Source: Wurfbainia villosa
Lineage: Eukaryota > Streptophyta > Magnoliopsida > Zingiberales > Zingiberaceae
Assembly: GCA_025175895.1 (NCBI GenBank)
Contig: CM045989.1
Location: 25,823,003-25,887,002, forward strand
Direction: 5' to 3'
DNA length: 64,000 nt
The position numbers were made by a program, and so were the translations under genes. Each line of letters opens with the position of its first letter. Within the stretch, counting starts at the first letter, position 1. The notes under the pieces were generated by a model that made no database searches, was not told the DNA's origin, and was given only the letters and a program-made list of their open reading frames with translations. This document shows, piece after piece, positions 33,293-47,983 of the stretch.

Positions 33293-36200
33293 TTCTCCCC
33301 CACTAATAAAAATTTGATCCCCAAATTTCCTACTAAATATTAATTAGTACGAGATGTCCCAACAACCATCTCAAGCATCTGGAGACAAGTCACACCTCAA
33401 GTGACTAAGTGAGGTTACTGATATCCCTTAACATCCAATCACACTTGCTTCTAGCAGCCCTTCCAAAGTATGAATAGTATCTTTATATCGACCACTTATT
33501 ATAAGTACCTAACTGTACCCGAGTGAAGCTCTATATCTGTGACCTGTTAAAGACTTTACCATAATCCTAAGGTAAATCCTGAATCGCTATCGCATACGAT
33601 ACTCAAAGATCCTCCATGAACTAGAAATCGCCACAATATAACCTATCCGGCGATCCTATAACTCATCGTATGGATCTAGAGAAAATGAGCGGACTTAGCT
33701 AATCATACTAAGTCCTTTCCGAATTCCCAATAATCTCCCAACACCGTCCATCATACTAGGCTCCCACTTTCCTCTTGGTACGAACCTGCGATTATTTATA
33801 TACCACCTTTACCAAACTTCCAAATCAACTATATTCGATGTCATTCCTCCACGGAGAACGCGTTTCAATACTTACTATTTTCGGATACAATCTTAAACAT
33901 CCGCAACATATACAACCTATTGCAATCTTCAAGAATACCTATCAAAATATCGTGACCAAGCCTCGTGGCTCTGAGTAATGCAAAAGGCACTACTTACGCA
34001 ACATGCTACCACGATCGGGACTCATAGGCGGTCAATATGTCATGTAGCTATCTAGCCACCTACTACATACAAATTCCAATATCACTAATTCAACCTAGAG
34101 AAAAGTACAACTCTATGGTAGATGCTCTATCATCACAGAAATCTATCTGTTGTTCCTGAATCAATAGTAACTCTTCCTAAATTCAAATGTAACTACATAA
34201 CCCACCATCTTCTCGGAGACGAAGAAATATTTCCTCACAAGGGCAATCTACCTGTTTACTAAGATCTATTTGTAATAGAACTTGCTTTCATTTTCCACTA
34301 TTTATCTTCTCACAACTACTCAGTAGCTAGCCAAAACCCCATGAGCATTCTGGCTCCTCACCTCTACAAAACAACATAACAACTCCTGCTAGGTCACCGT
34401 CATATATATATATGACACAACCCATCTCGTAGTTCCTCTTTTGACATAAACATGGGATACGTCTCGATCAACTAAATCAGAAACGCTCCATTCTCTGAAA
34501 CATCGCATCCGCATATAAATTAACTTTCCTTTCACCCGAGAATGATCACACAACACTGGTGTAAAAGTCAACCATCGTCTGAGCCCTGAAACTATGTTCA
34601 CAAGCTTCAGACCAAATAAATTCCAACACCTTCCTGATCCAACCAGTCAGCGATGTAATACCGCTAGAGCATCCTATCCATATCTATGGTAATGATCAAA
34701 TCAATACCAGAAAACCATCATCTACGGTGGCCGAGTGCTCAACTCCAACTGCCACCATAATAAATGATCCAATCGTGTCCAGAATACACGATTTCCTAAA
34801 TCCACTGACGACTAAGTGCCATAAGTCAAACAAGATAATCAAACCTCGTACAATTCATACCAACTATGAAATTGTCACCACTATACACCTGCATCCTCTT
34901 TACTCTAGGTTGATGATATATCAATCATCCCTATAACTTTGATAATTGTATGACACCCTGTCACTACAATATCAACACACCAATCATAAATCAATCCTAG
35001 AGTATACACAGGTGTCCTATAGCCGATCTAAATAGATCCTCAATCCACCATGAAGGATATTCATTTCCTTCTACCACTACCGCATTCCATCATCGATAAT
35101 TGATGTATAACCTCAAAGGTTCATCTCTCATTGTACAATGAGTTCCAAAGCTTCTCAAGCAATAAAATCTCGACAAATAAATATCCCATCCAACACCTCC
35201 TATAATTGGAATTTAGATTCTTCCAATTCCCATAGTGTTAAACAACATTGATACCAGCTAAATTATCCCCTTGAAAAAAATCATCTTTCCATCAATTACC
35301 TCTCGGCATCATCAACCTTACCAACTTTGAAAGACCGATCGATGTCTAAGCAACTCGATTGGCTTACCCAATTGAATGACATTGCCTTGAGTACATCACG
35401 GTGTAACAACCTCGCGCTTTACATTAGCCCTCACCAACACACCATAAGTAAAAATATTAGGCTCGTAAAAATAACATTACCTCAGTACCAAATAAATTAT
35501 CTCACGGTAGGGGATCTTCGATATCGAAACTATTTTCGAAATCACTCCGATCGCCTACTCTACTTGCCTATACAGCGGCAAGCCTAGAAGTTCCTCCAAC
35601 ACTACATCTGATTACTCTCGAATTATACAGGCATCCGAGACATTCTTATACATCATGTTACAATCATAACCTCCAAGATAATATCCAGATATTCACATCA
35701 TATCAACCAAGTCAACTATAAAACAATTAAGTCAACTCTCTCACCATAATATAACATGTCCATCAATCAACCTATAAACATCCAAAATCATTTTCATACC
35801 CCTGTGATAATCATCACAGTAATCATCTCAACATCTCACCTATCGAGAAACACTATTAATCCACATGATCCAAATATGAAAATCCTTTTAATCCTATCAG
35901 TGCATGTTTTAACCACAGATATCTGTAAACACCTGTATCTCTCAATATATCATCAAGTAAAGTAAACTATAGTAATACTCAATGACCAATCCTTCAACCA
36001 TCAACAATTCCTTTCGAGTAAAGATGCAAACTCATCCAAGTTCTGCTCTTAACGGATTCCCTATTTCACAGTGACCTAGAATAAGAATCTGGTAACTGTA
36101 TGAATCTAGGTGTATACACCTCTTCCTCTCATTTTCTTCAAGAACCATACAACCAGCCTCATATCTCCACAAGTGTACAAACTACCACGATAGCGACATA

Positions 36201-37710
36201 TATCTGAGGAGAAAACTTAAATCCATATTCCTGTTTTCCACTGGGAAGTGAGTTGTTTCATCAATCTTTTATTCCTGAGACAGAGCCTTGATCAATATCG
36301 AACATCAACATGGGAACGAAATAATGTCACGTGAATTCAGCTAGAAAAGCACGTTCACGACTCCTACCGTTACCTTAATTAACCGAAGTGTAGGTTATTA
36401 TCACTAGATTGACTACACTATTCTCTTGAGACCCTTGTTGCAGTCATTTTTATAAATATGACTCACCCTAATGCCTCCCGCTAGGATCTGATGGAAAAAT
36501 CCAACTATCCTAATCCAAATGTAAGCAAATAAATTGGGGGTGATCAAAGGCAACTCAATCACTATCTTAAACCATTAAGTGGAGGGGGTAAACTCTGTAA
36601 TTCTAGTAAACTCTATAGTGAAACTCCATTATCAATTTATCACTCAACTAAAGACTCAAGAATTCCTCAACAATGAGTCATACAAAAATAGCATAAGGAA
36701 ATATTGTCTTCCGAAAACATCCTGAACCCATGATCCCGTAATGGGTTATTTTCCCAAAATTCTCCTACATATTCCACCAAGTAACAACTTGATCATTGCA
36801 ATAGTAAGAAACTATCTCCACTCCTATATAAATACCAGTTAGGTACTTATCAATACCTTCAATGTTATCAATCTAAGGCTCAAGCCGCTCAAGGATCAAA
36901 ATCCCTATGGAACTTCGTAACTTAAACCTCCAATGTCTATATCAACAATAGTATACATTCTTTGTCCATTGCCCCACAGAGTAATAATTTGCCTAGCATA
37001 ATCAGTGAAAATCTCTAACACTGTAGTCCTTGATTTCCACAACCAATGTGACGACTTGACCCCTGCTTTTCTGACTCAGTATCAGTCAGCTCTCAAAAAG
37101 GCAATGCATCTTTTCGTCACAGGTCCAAGACTCACAAACTGAACAAGTCATTTGTGGTCAACTCCATCCACGATTACGAATAGTGACTAATACACTAAAT
37201 GTTATTTCCGGTTATCCACTAAACACATAACCAAATCTAACCTGAAGTATAAACACTACGGCAACTCCGGCTGGTCACCTTGGTGGGCGACCCCTACTAC
37301 GAGTCTGCACACGAGTCAAAACTCAATAGACCCTTTCTGACAACTCCATAACCAGAGATCTCACTGTCCTCTTGCGTGGTTACCCCTGCACCACGTCTCG
37401 GTGCAGGTGCATGCCCACCTCGTCTCATATCTGTTAAATTATTCCAAATGCTACTAGAACAGATGTTACTAGAAGTAAAAATATATAAAATTTTCATCAT
37501 ACCTATTTTGCATAGAGAGTTACAGCGCTAAATCCCCATATTGACCTCGTCATAAATCCTCGAATTTCCGAAATATAAAAATCGTCGGAAATCCATACCA
37601 ATCCAAAATTTTCCAAATTACCTCATAAAACCTGCCAAATGTGGCGAACTCCGAAAAATCCAAAAACCCCTAGGAACTCGAAAACCTAGGCGCTCTGATA
37701 CCAAATAAAT
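33293..37710 (-). pseudogene. Gypsy array internal region 1: dead gag-pol
   Basis: On the minus strand: primer site TGGTATCAGAGC (37,703-37,692); a gag-like start MRRGGHAPAPRRGAGVTTQE at 37,428; RT remnants GYHQPRVK (about 34,925-34,890) and EFIWSEACEHSFR (about 34,620-34,575); integrase remnants LAKSAHFL (about 33,705-33,680) and IVCDSDSGFT (about 33,620-33,590); and polypurine tract GTGGGGGAGAA against the LTR. The gag-RT-IN order and the FIWSEACE and TKSAHFL-type motifs are those of plant Ty3/gypsy chromoviruses. Stops and deletions throughout mean no protein can be made. At 4.4 kb it is shorter than a normal internal region. Confidence 0.8.
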
Positions 37711-40665
37711 TGTCACGCCCCGAGGGAGACCTCATGACGAAAATCGATCTCCCTCACGGGTGACAATCCCAATTTACATACAAGGCCTACACGGCCACTA
37801 TACATCGGTCAACACGATCGGAATCCAAACACCCACGCAGATAATAAATCAGGCCTCAGGCCAACAATCAAATGATATACACAAAAGAATATCATAACTA
37901 AACCTACCCCTTCTGCCATCTGGGCAGGAATACTCAACCAAAATCCAATCCAGAACAAACTCCGAATAGAGGTCCATAAGGACACCAAAAACCCACGAAT
38001 ACATAAATCCAATTCCAGTCCTAAATATATCTTCTAAACAAGATATCCAAAACCAAAAACAAATAACCAAATAAAACATTTACGACGAGTGGGGGTCCGG
38101 CAGCTGCACTCTCCTGACAGCTTCATCCTGAAATAGATATAAATCAACGGGGTGAGTTCAAAGAACTCTGCGGGTATAGTAGATATGCAAAATAAGGTAT
38201 AGCTAACAATAATATCATGTCAAGACAGCCTCACATAAATAGGGTATGCAAGCAAGAAATACAAAATGACTGTACTTACCTGAATCTCCTACCCTGATAT
38301 AGGAGCATGTGCCTGACTAGAAGTAATAGAGTCCTGACCATATATAAACATGTATCCTGTATGCATGACAATCATATGCACATCCAAGGCATCAATACAA
38401 TAATGCAGCAAACACAATACAAAATGCAATCCGTGCAAAATGCATGCCGTGCCAATGACATGGTCACCCCTGACGCCAGTCAGCCGCCTCACACGCAATG
38501 GTGAAGCCGAGTGGGTAGGGCTATGACATATCGCACTCGCCATCACGCTCTGAGTGGACCGAGTGGGCGGAGATGTTGTCGAGTACACCTATCCTCCCGC
38601 CCCAAACATAGTGGGGAGCTAAGCTCTCATCTCCTGTCATAGGCGAGGAGGAGGATCCCGCCGCTACCACGTTGCCTCATCGCTACCCATGAGCGGACTA
38701 ACTGGCTGAAGAGCAACCGCACACACCCTCGATGTACCACTAACCCATGAGTGGCGATGTGTGCAGTGTCATGTAACTAATTCAGGCTCAACAATAATGG
38801 AACCCGTCGGCCTAGCATGCAATCATGCAAAAATGGTGCATGATACTAAAACATGTAAATCCTACTCAAAATACCTATCCGAATAATATGTACAATCAAT
38901 ATGTACATATCCCTAATCCATATACTATGATCCAAATCAAACAGGAAAATATAATCATATCCTATCATATGCATGTATCTAGTAGGCACCAAAAGTATAC
39001 CAGGCAAATAAACATGAAAAAGTTATTGTAAGCTATCCTACTAGCATATCAATTTGACTTAATCTAAAAGTTAAGTCAAAATACCCGCCTGATAATATAT
39101 CCGCAAAAGAACCAGATCGTCACGACCGGAGACTCGCCTGCGATCAAACTCGCATAATGCATAACTATTATTAAGCACAAAATACCATATACCGACAAAT
39201 CGAATACATAATCGATTTCTTCCATAACCAAATTAATCCAAAATAAATCCATCAAATCCAAGCACACGACAACGCTGCTAAATACTACTATGTATCTCCA
39301 AGTAGACCCTTAACCCGTAGGGTCATAAATTGTAATTAACTCCTCAATCCAAAAACATATCCTTGCAATTTATCTCACCATGATCAATACTCATCATATT
39401 AAAATATTATCCATCTCACAACAAATGATCAAATTGAATCCTACATCGACCTCATATCCGATCCACTAGATTGATTTAATTATCCTATTCAACATAATCA
39501 ATCCTCCATATCAATTACAGTAATCGATCATAATTATGAATCCAACCTAACCCTAGGTGACATACACACGACTCAACCAATCCTTACCTCAAAACACGAT
39601 CCAACACTTGATCCCACCACTTAGCACCCACAATCCATTTATAGCCAACAACACTCGTTATAAACCATACATCCCTAAACGGAACCTCATAGCTTCAATT
39701 CTCCACCTGCCACAACCCCCAGAATTCATGAATCAAAATGGACCGAAGAAAACAATGAAGTCAAGACATATACCAACAATAGGAGCTATGCTTGGCCACC
39801 TCCTTTATCCCCTGCTCATCGTGCGGACCACTGCCAAATTCATCAATCAAGCTCACCGAAGGGAAAATGCTCAGCTATAACCTAGATCCTGTCCAAGGTA
39901 CAAGGAATCCAACTCCTACCTTGCTCCGGCGACCACCGATAGGGATCGCAGCCTCCGCCCCAAATCAGCACGTAGTGGCGACTAGGCTAGCAGCAGGCGT
40001 GCGCGGGGAGGAAGGAAGAGGAGCGGCGAAGGATGTCGCGGATGGAGGCGGCGTGTGTGTCTCGACGAGCAGCGACGGCCTGGTCGTCGACGTGTGGGGC
40101 TCGGGCGAGCGGCAGCGGCCTTGGCATAAGGAAGGCGAGCACTTGCCGACGCTTGAGGAGGAACAGCCGACCGCAAGGTCTCAGGCGGCGGCATCGGTGG
40201 CAGAGAGGGCTACGGCGACATAATCCGAGGCTACAGCGAAACCGGGCGTTGACAAAGAGGGCGCTGCGTGAGAAGAAGGCGTCGCCGGCCGTCAAGGCGA
40301 GGAGAAGCCGGCGGGTCCTGATCATTGGCAGAGAAGCAATCGCCGTGAGAAGAGGGGCTCGGGAAAAAAATTGGGAGCAGCTGATTCGAGGTCGGGAGAA
40401 GAGGGGGTCGTGCGAGAGAAAGGTCGCGACGGGGAAAAATAGAAAAAGGAAATAGAAAATAGAAAACCCTATATTAATAACCTAGGTTAAATTTATCCTA
40501 TTTTTAAAGCCTGTTTTCCCTATCCCCGTAATTATCTCGTACGACCTCCGTTTAAATCCAGAAAAATTCTTAAAAATTCCTAAAAATCTCGAAAATAATC
40601 CCTAGGATTATTTCCCCTAAATTTTTGGTCATTAAATTTAGTATTTTAAATTTCAGTATTTTACA
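37711..40665 (-). mobile_element. Gypsy array LTR 2 (2,955 bp), shared between units
   Basis: Flanked on the left by the primer-site end of internal region 1 (AAATAAAT then TGTCACG) and on the right by the polypurine end of internal region 2. It therefore serves as the 5' LTR of one unit and the 3' LTR of the next, with no target duplication or other DNA at either side. Confidence 0.9.
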
Positions 40666-43600
40666 TTCTCCCCCACTAATAAAAATTTGGTCCCCAAATT
40701 TCCTACTCGTATATTAGTACGAGATGTCCCAACAACCATCTCAAGCATCTGGAGACAAGTCACACCTCAAGTGACTAAGTGAGGTTACTGATATCCCTTA
40801 ACATCCAATCACACTTGCTTCTAGCAGCCCTTCCAAAGTATGAATAGTATCTTTATATCGACCACTTATTATAAGTACCTAACTGTACCCGAGTGAAGCT
40901 CTATATCTGTGACCTGTTAAAGACTTTACCATAATCCTAAGGTAAATCCTGAATCGCTATCGCATACGATACTCAAAGATCCTCCATGAACTAGAAATCG
41001 CCACAATATAACCTATCCGGCGATCCTATAACTCATCGTATGGATCTAGAGAAAATGAGCGGACTTAGCTAATCATACTAAGTCCTTTCCGAATTCCCAA
41101 TAATCTCCCAACACCGTCCATCATACTAGGCTCCCACTTTCCTCTTGGTACAGAACCTTACTGATTATTTATATACCACCTTTACCAAACTTCCAAATCA
41201 ACTATATTCAGATGTCATTCCTCCACGGAGAACGTTTCAATACTTACTATTTTCCAGATACAATCTTAAACATCTGCAACATATACAACCTATTGCAATC
41301 TTCAGCAATACCTATCAAAATATCGTGACCAAGCCTCGTGGCTCTCGGAGTAATGCAAAAGGCACTACTTACGGGCAACGACATGCTACCACGATCGGGA
41401 CTCATAGCCAGTCAATATGTCATGTAGCTATCTAGCCACCTACTACATACAAATTCCAATATCACTAATTCCGAACCCAGAGAGAAAAAGTACAACTCTA
41501 TGGTAGATGCTCTATCATCACAGAAATCTATCTGTTGTTCCTGAATCAATAGTAACTCTTCCTAAATTCAAATGTAACTACATAACCCACCATCTTCTCG
41601 GAGACGAAGAAATATTTCCTCACAAGGGCAATCTACCTGTTTACTAAGATCTATTTGTAATAGAACTTGCTTTCATTTTCCACTATTTATCTTCTCACAA
41701 CTACTCAGTAGCTAGCCAAAACCCCATGAGCATTACGCTCTCACCTCTACAAAACAACATAACAACTCCTGCTAGGTCACCGTCATATATATATATGACA
41801 CAACCCATCTCGTAGTTCCTCTTTTGACATAAACATGGGATACGTCTCGATCAACTAAATCAGAAACGCTCCATTCTCTAAAACATCGCATCCGCATATA
41901 AATTAACTTTCCTTTCACCCGAGAATGATCACACAACACTGGTGTAAAAGTCAACCATCGTCTGAGCCCTGAAACTATGTTCACAAGCTTCAGACCAAAT
42001 AAATTCCAACACCTTCCTGATCCAACTTGATGTAATACCGCTAGAGCATCCTATCCATATCTATGGTAATGATCAAATCAATACCAGAAAACCATCATCT
42101 ACGGTGGCCGAGTGCTCAACTCCAACTGCCACCATAATAAATGATCCAATCGTGTCCAGAATACACGATTTCCTAAATCCCTGGACGACTAAGTCGTCAT
42201 AAGTCAAACAAGATAATCAAACCTCGTACAATTCATACCAACTATGAAATTGTCACCACTATACACCTGCATCCTCTTTACTCTAGGTTGATGATATATC
42301 AATCATCCCTATAACTTTGATAATTGTATGACACCCTGTCACTACAATATCAACACACCAATCATAAATCAATCCTAGAGTATACACAGGTGTCCTATAG
42401 CCGATCTAAATAGATCCTCAATCCACCATGAAGGATATTCATTTCCTTCTACCACTACCGCATTCCATCATCGATAATTGATGTATAACCTCAAAGGTTC
42501 ATCTCTCATTGTACAATGAGTTCCAAAGCTTCTCAAGCAATAAAATACTGGGACAAATAAATATCCCATCCAACACCTCCTATAATTGGAATTTAGATTC
42601 TTCCAATTCCCATAGTGTTAAACAACATTGATACCAACTAAATTATCCCCTGGAAAAATCATCTTTCCATCAATTACCTCTCGGCATCATCAACCTTACC
42701 AACTTTGAAAGACCGATCGATGACAGTATCTAAGCAACTCGATTGGCTTACAGCCAATTGAATGACATTGCCTTGAGTACATCACGAGCTGTAACAACCT
42801 CGTGCGCTTTACATTAGCCCTCAGCCAACACACCATAAGTAAAAATATTAGGCTCGTAAAAATAACATTACCTCAGTACCAAATAAATTATCTCACGGTA
42901 GGGGATCTTCGATATCGAAACTATTTTCGAAATCACTCCGATCGCCTACTCTACTTGCCTATACAGCGGCAAGCCTAGAAGTTCCTCCAACACTACATCT
43001 GATTACTCTCGAATTATACAGGCATCCGAGAGACATTCTTATACATCATGTTACAATCATAACCTCCAAGATAATATCCAGATATTCACATCATATCAAC
43101 CAAGTCAACTATAAAACAATTAAGTCAACTCTCTCACCATAATATAACATGTCCATCAATCAACCTATAAACATCCAAAATCATTTTCATACCCCTGTGA
43201 TAATCATCACAGTAATCATCTCAACATCTCACCTATCAGTAGAAACACTATTAATCCACATGATCCAAATATGAAAATCCTTTTAATCCTATCAGTGCAT
43301 GTTTTAACCACAGATATCAGAAACACTGTATCTCTCAATATATCATCAAGTAAAGTAAACTATAGTAATACTCAATGACCAATCCTTCAACCATCAACAA
43401 TTCCTTTCGAGTAAAGATGCAAACTCATCCAAGTTCTGCTCTTAACGGATTCCCTATTTCACAGTGACCTAGAATAAGAATCTGGTAACTGTATGAATCT
43501 AGGTGTATACACCTCTTCCTCTCATTTTCTTCAAGAACCATACAACCAGCCTCATATCTCCACAAGTGTACAAACTACTTCTGATAGCGACATATATCTG

Positions 43601-45075
43601 AGGAGAAAACTTAAATCCATATTCCTGTTTTCCACTGGGAAGTGAGTTGTTTCATCAATCTTTTATTCCTGAGACAGAGCCTTGATCAATATCGAACATC
43701 AACATGGGAACGAAATAATGTCACGTGAATTCAGCTAGAAAAGCACGTTCACGACTCTACCGCTACCTTAATTAACCGAAGTGTAGGTTATTATCACTAG
43801 ATTGACTACACTATTCTCTTGAGACCCTTGTTGCAGTCATTTTTATAAATATGACTCACCCTAATGCCTCCCGCTAGGATCTGATGGAAAAATCCAACTA
43901 TCCTAATCCAAATGTAAGCAAATAAATTGGGGGTGATCAAAGGCAACTCAATCACTATCTTAAACCATTAAGTGGAGGGGGTAAACTCTGTAATTCTAGT
44001 AAACTCTATAGTGAAACTCCATTATCAATTTATCACTCAACTAAAGACTCAAGAATTCCTCAACAATGAGTCATACAAAAATAGCATAAGGAAATATTGT
44101 CTTCCGAAAACATCCTGAACCCATGATCCCGTAATGGGTTATTTTCCCAAAATTCTCCTACATATTCCACCAAGTAACAACTTGATCATTGCAATAGTAA
44201 GAAACTATCTCCACTCCTATATAAATACCAGTTAGGTACTTATCAGTACCTTCAATGTTATCAATCTAAGGCTCAAGCCGCTCAAGGATCAAAATCCCTA
44301 TGGAACTTCGTAACTTAAACCTCCAATGTCTATATCAACAATAGTATACATTCTTTGTCCATTGCCCCACAGAGTAATAATTTGCCTAGCATAATCAGTG
44401 AAAATCTCTAACACCGTAGTCCTTGATTTCCACAACCAATGACGACTTGACTGCGCTCGACTCAAGATCGACTCTCAAAAAGGCAATGCATCTTTTCGTC
44501 ACAGGTCCAAGACTCACAAACTGAACAAGTCATTTGTGGTCAACTCCATCCACGATTACGAATAGTGACTAATACACTAAATGTTATTTCCGGTTATCCA
44601 CTAAACACATAACCAAATCTAACCTGAAGTATAAACACTACGGCAACTCCGGCTGGTCACCTTGGTGGGCGACCCCTACTACGAGTCTGCACACGAGTCA
44701 AAACTCAATAACTCCATAACCCGAGATCTCACCGCCTCTCTTGCGTGGTTACTCGCACCACGCCTCTGCGAGTGCATGCCCACCTCGTCTCATATCATTA
44801 AATTATTCCAAATGCTACTAGAGATGTTACTAGAAGTAAAAATATATAAAATTTTCATCATACCTATTTTGCCGCAGTAGAGGTTCTGTCGCTGCCAAAT
44901 CCCCATATTGACCTCGTCATAAATCCTCGAATTTCCGAAATATAAAAATCGTCGGAAATCCATACCAATCCAAAATTTTCCAAATTACCTCATAAAACCT
45001 GCCAAATGTGGCGAACTCAAAAATCCAAAAACCCCTAGGAACTCGAAAACCTAGGCGCTCTGATACCAAATAAAT
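40666..45075 (-). pseudogene. Gypsy array internal region 2: dead gag-pol
   Basis: Nearly identical to internal region 1, including the same interrupted integrase and RT remnants. Primer site at 45,068-45,057 and gag-like start at 44,793. Local differences fall mainly where other copies have CAG or CTG, for example 42,024-42,030, where CCAGTCAGCG is reduced to a short TTG-containing form. Confidence 0.8.
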
Positions 45076-47983
45076 TGTCACGCCCCGAGGGAGACCTCGC
45101 CAGACGAAAATCCGGCAGCATCTCCCCTGTACGGGTGACAATCCCAATTTACATACAAGGCCTACACGACCACTATACATCGGTCAACACGATCGGAATC
45201 CAAACACCCACGCAGATAATAAATCAGGCCTCAGGCCAACAATCAAATGATATACACAAAAGAATATCATAACTAAACCTACCCCTTCTGCCATCTGGGC
45301 AGGAATACTCAACCAAAATCCAATCCAGAACAAACTCCGAATAGAGGTCCATAAGGACACCAAAAACCCACGAATACATAAATCCAATTCCAGTCCTAAA
45401 TATATCTTCTAAACAAGATATCCAAAACCAAAAACAAATAACCAAATAAAACATTTACGACGAGTGGGGGTCCGGCAGCTGCACTCTCCTGACAGCTTCA
45501 TCCTGAAATAGATATAAATCAACGGGGTGAGTTCAAAGAACTCTGCGGGTATAGTAGATATGCAAAATAAGGTATAGCTAACAATAAAAATATCATGTCA
45601 GTACAGTCTCACATAAATAGGGTATGCAAGCAAGAAATACAAAATGATCAGATTTTACTCAATCTCCTACTGATATAGGAGCATGTGTCGACTAGAAGTA
45701 ATAGAGTCCTCGACCATATATAAACATGTATCTCAGATGCATGACAATCATATGCACATCCAAGGCATCAATACAATAATGCAAAGAAACACAATACAAA
45801 ATGCAATCCGCAAAATGCATGCCGTAATGACATGGTCACCCTCGACGCTACACCGCCACACGCAATGGTGAAGCCGAGTGGGTAGGGCTATGACAATCAC
45901 AGACTCGCCATCATCGCTTCCTCGAGTGACCGAGTGGACAGGATCTGAGTACACCTATCCTCCCGCCTCTAAACATAGTGGGGAGCTAAGCTCATCTCCC
46001 TGTCATAGAGGAGGGATCCTCGCCGCTACCACGCCTCATCGCTACCCATGAGCGGACTCAATGAGCTCGACAGAGCAATCGCACACCCTCCCGATGTACC
46101 ACTAACCCATGAGTGGCAAGTGTGCGTGTCATGTAACTAGTCATGCTCAACAATAATGGAACCCGTCCCATAGCATGCAATCATGCAAAATGGTGCATGA
46201 TACTAAAACATGTAAATCCTACTCAAAATACCTATCCGAATAATATGTACAATCAATATGTACATATCCCTAATCCATATACTATGATCCAAATCAAACA
46301 GGAAAATATAATCATATCCTATCATATGCATGTATCTAGTAGGCACCAAAAGTATACCAGGCAAATAAACATGAAAAAGTTATTGTAAGCTATCCTACTA
46401 GCATATCAATTTGACTTAATCTAAAAGTTAAGTCAAAATACCCGCCTGATAATATATCCGCAAAGAACCGATCATCGCCACGAGACTCGCTCGCAGGATC
46501 AAACTCGCATAATGCATAACTATTATTAAGCACAAAATACCATATACCGACAAATCGAATACATAATCGATTTCTTCCATAACCAAATTAATCCAAAATA
46601 AATCCATCAAATCCAAGCACACGACAACGCATAAATACTACTATGTATCTCCAAGTAGACCCTTAACCCGTAGGTCATAAATTGTAATTAACTCCTCAAT
46701 CCAAAAACATATCCTTGCAATTTATCTCACCATGATCAATACTCATCATATGAAAATATTATCCATCTCACAACAAATGATCAAATTGAATCCTACATCG
46801 ACCTCATATCCGATCCACTAGATTGATTTAATTATCCTATTCAACATAATCAATCCTCCATACTGAATTACAGAATCGATCATAATTATGAATCCAACCT
46901 AACCCTAGGTGACATACACACGACTCAACCAATCCTTACCTCAAAACACGATCCAACACTTGGATCCCACCACTTGGCACCCACAATCCATTTACAGCCA
47001 ACAACACTCGTTACAACCATACATCCCTAAACGGAACCTCATAGCTTCAATTCTCCACCCTGCCACAACCCCTGTAATTCACAGAATCAAAATGGACCGA
47101 AAGAAAACAATGAAGTCAAGACATATACCAACAATAGGAGCTATGCCGGCGTCACCTCCTTTATCCCCCGTTCATCGGTGCCAGACCACTGCCAAATTCA
47201 TCAATCAAGCTCACCGAAGGGAAAATGCTCAGCTATAACCTAGATCCTGTCCAAGGTACAAGGAATCCAACTCCTACCTTGCTCCGGCGACCACCGATAG
47301 GGATCGCAGCCTCCGCCCCAAATCAGCACGTAGTGGCGACTAGGCTAGCAGCAGGCGTGCGCGGGGAGGAAGGAAGAGGAGCGGCGAAGGATGTCGCGGA
47401 TGGAGGCGGCGTGTGTGTGTCTCGGCAATGACGGCACAGTCGTCGGCGATGTGGGGCTCGGCGGCGGCAGCTGCAGCATAAGGAAGGCGAGCACTTGACG
47501 CTGAGGAGGAATGGCCACCGCAAGGTCTCAGCGGCGGATCGGTGGCAGAGGGCTACGACGACGACGGCAATCCGGAGGCCTACGCGTGTCGTGACAAAGA
47601 GGTCGGCGCTGCTGCGGAGAAGAAGGAAGCGTCGTGCGCGGCCGTCAAGGCGAGGAGGAGAAGCCCGTGAGTCCCGATCATTGGCAGAAGCAATCGCCGT
47701 GAGAAGAGGGCTCGGGAAAAAAAAATTTGGGAAGCAGCTTGCAGGAGGTCGGGAGAAAGAGAAAAGGAAATAGAAAATAGAAAACCCTATATTAATAACC
47801 TAGGTTAAATTTATCCTATTTTTAAAGCCTGTTTTCCCTATCCCCGTAATTATCTCGTACGACCTCCGTTTAAATCCAGAAAAATTCTTAAAAATTCCTA
47901 AAAATCTCGAAAATAATCCCTAGGATTATTTCCCCTAAATTTTTGGTCATTAAATTTAGTATTTTAAATTTCAGTATTTTACA
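45076..47983 (-). mobile_element. Gypsy array LTR 3 (2,908 bp)
   Basis: Same termini and same two-sided internal flanks as LTR 2. Its GC-rich segment (47,400-47,760) differs strongly from LTRs 1 and 2 by many small indels, and a stretch near the leader start is missing. Confidence 0.9.

Noticed and set aside
34400..34425. Palindrome GTCATATATATATATGAC in each gypsy internal region
   Set aside because: A simple AT dinucleotide run with matching flanks, copied with the array; no sign of function beyond that.
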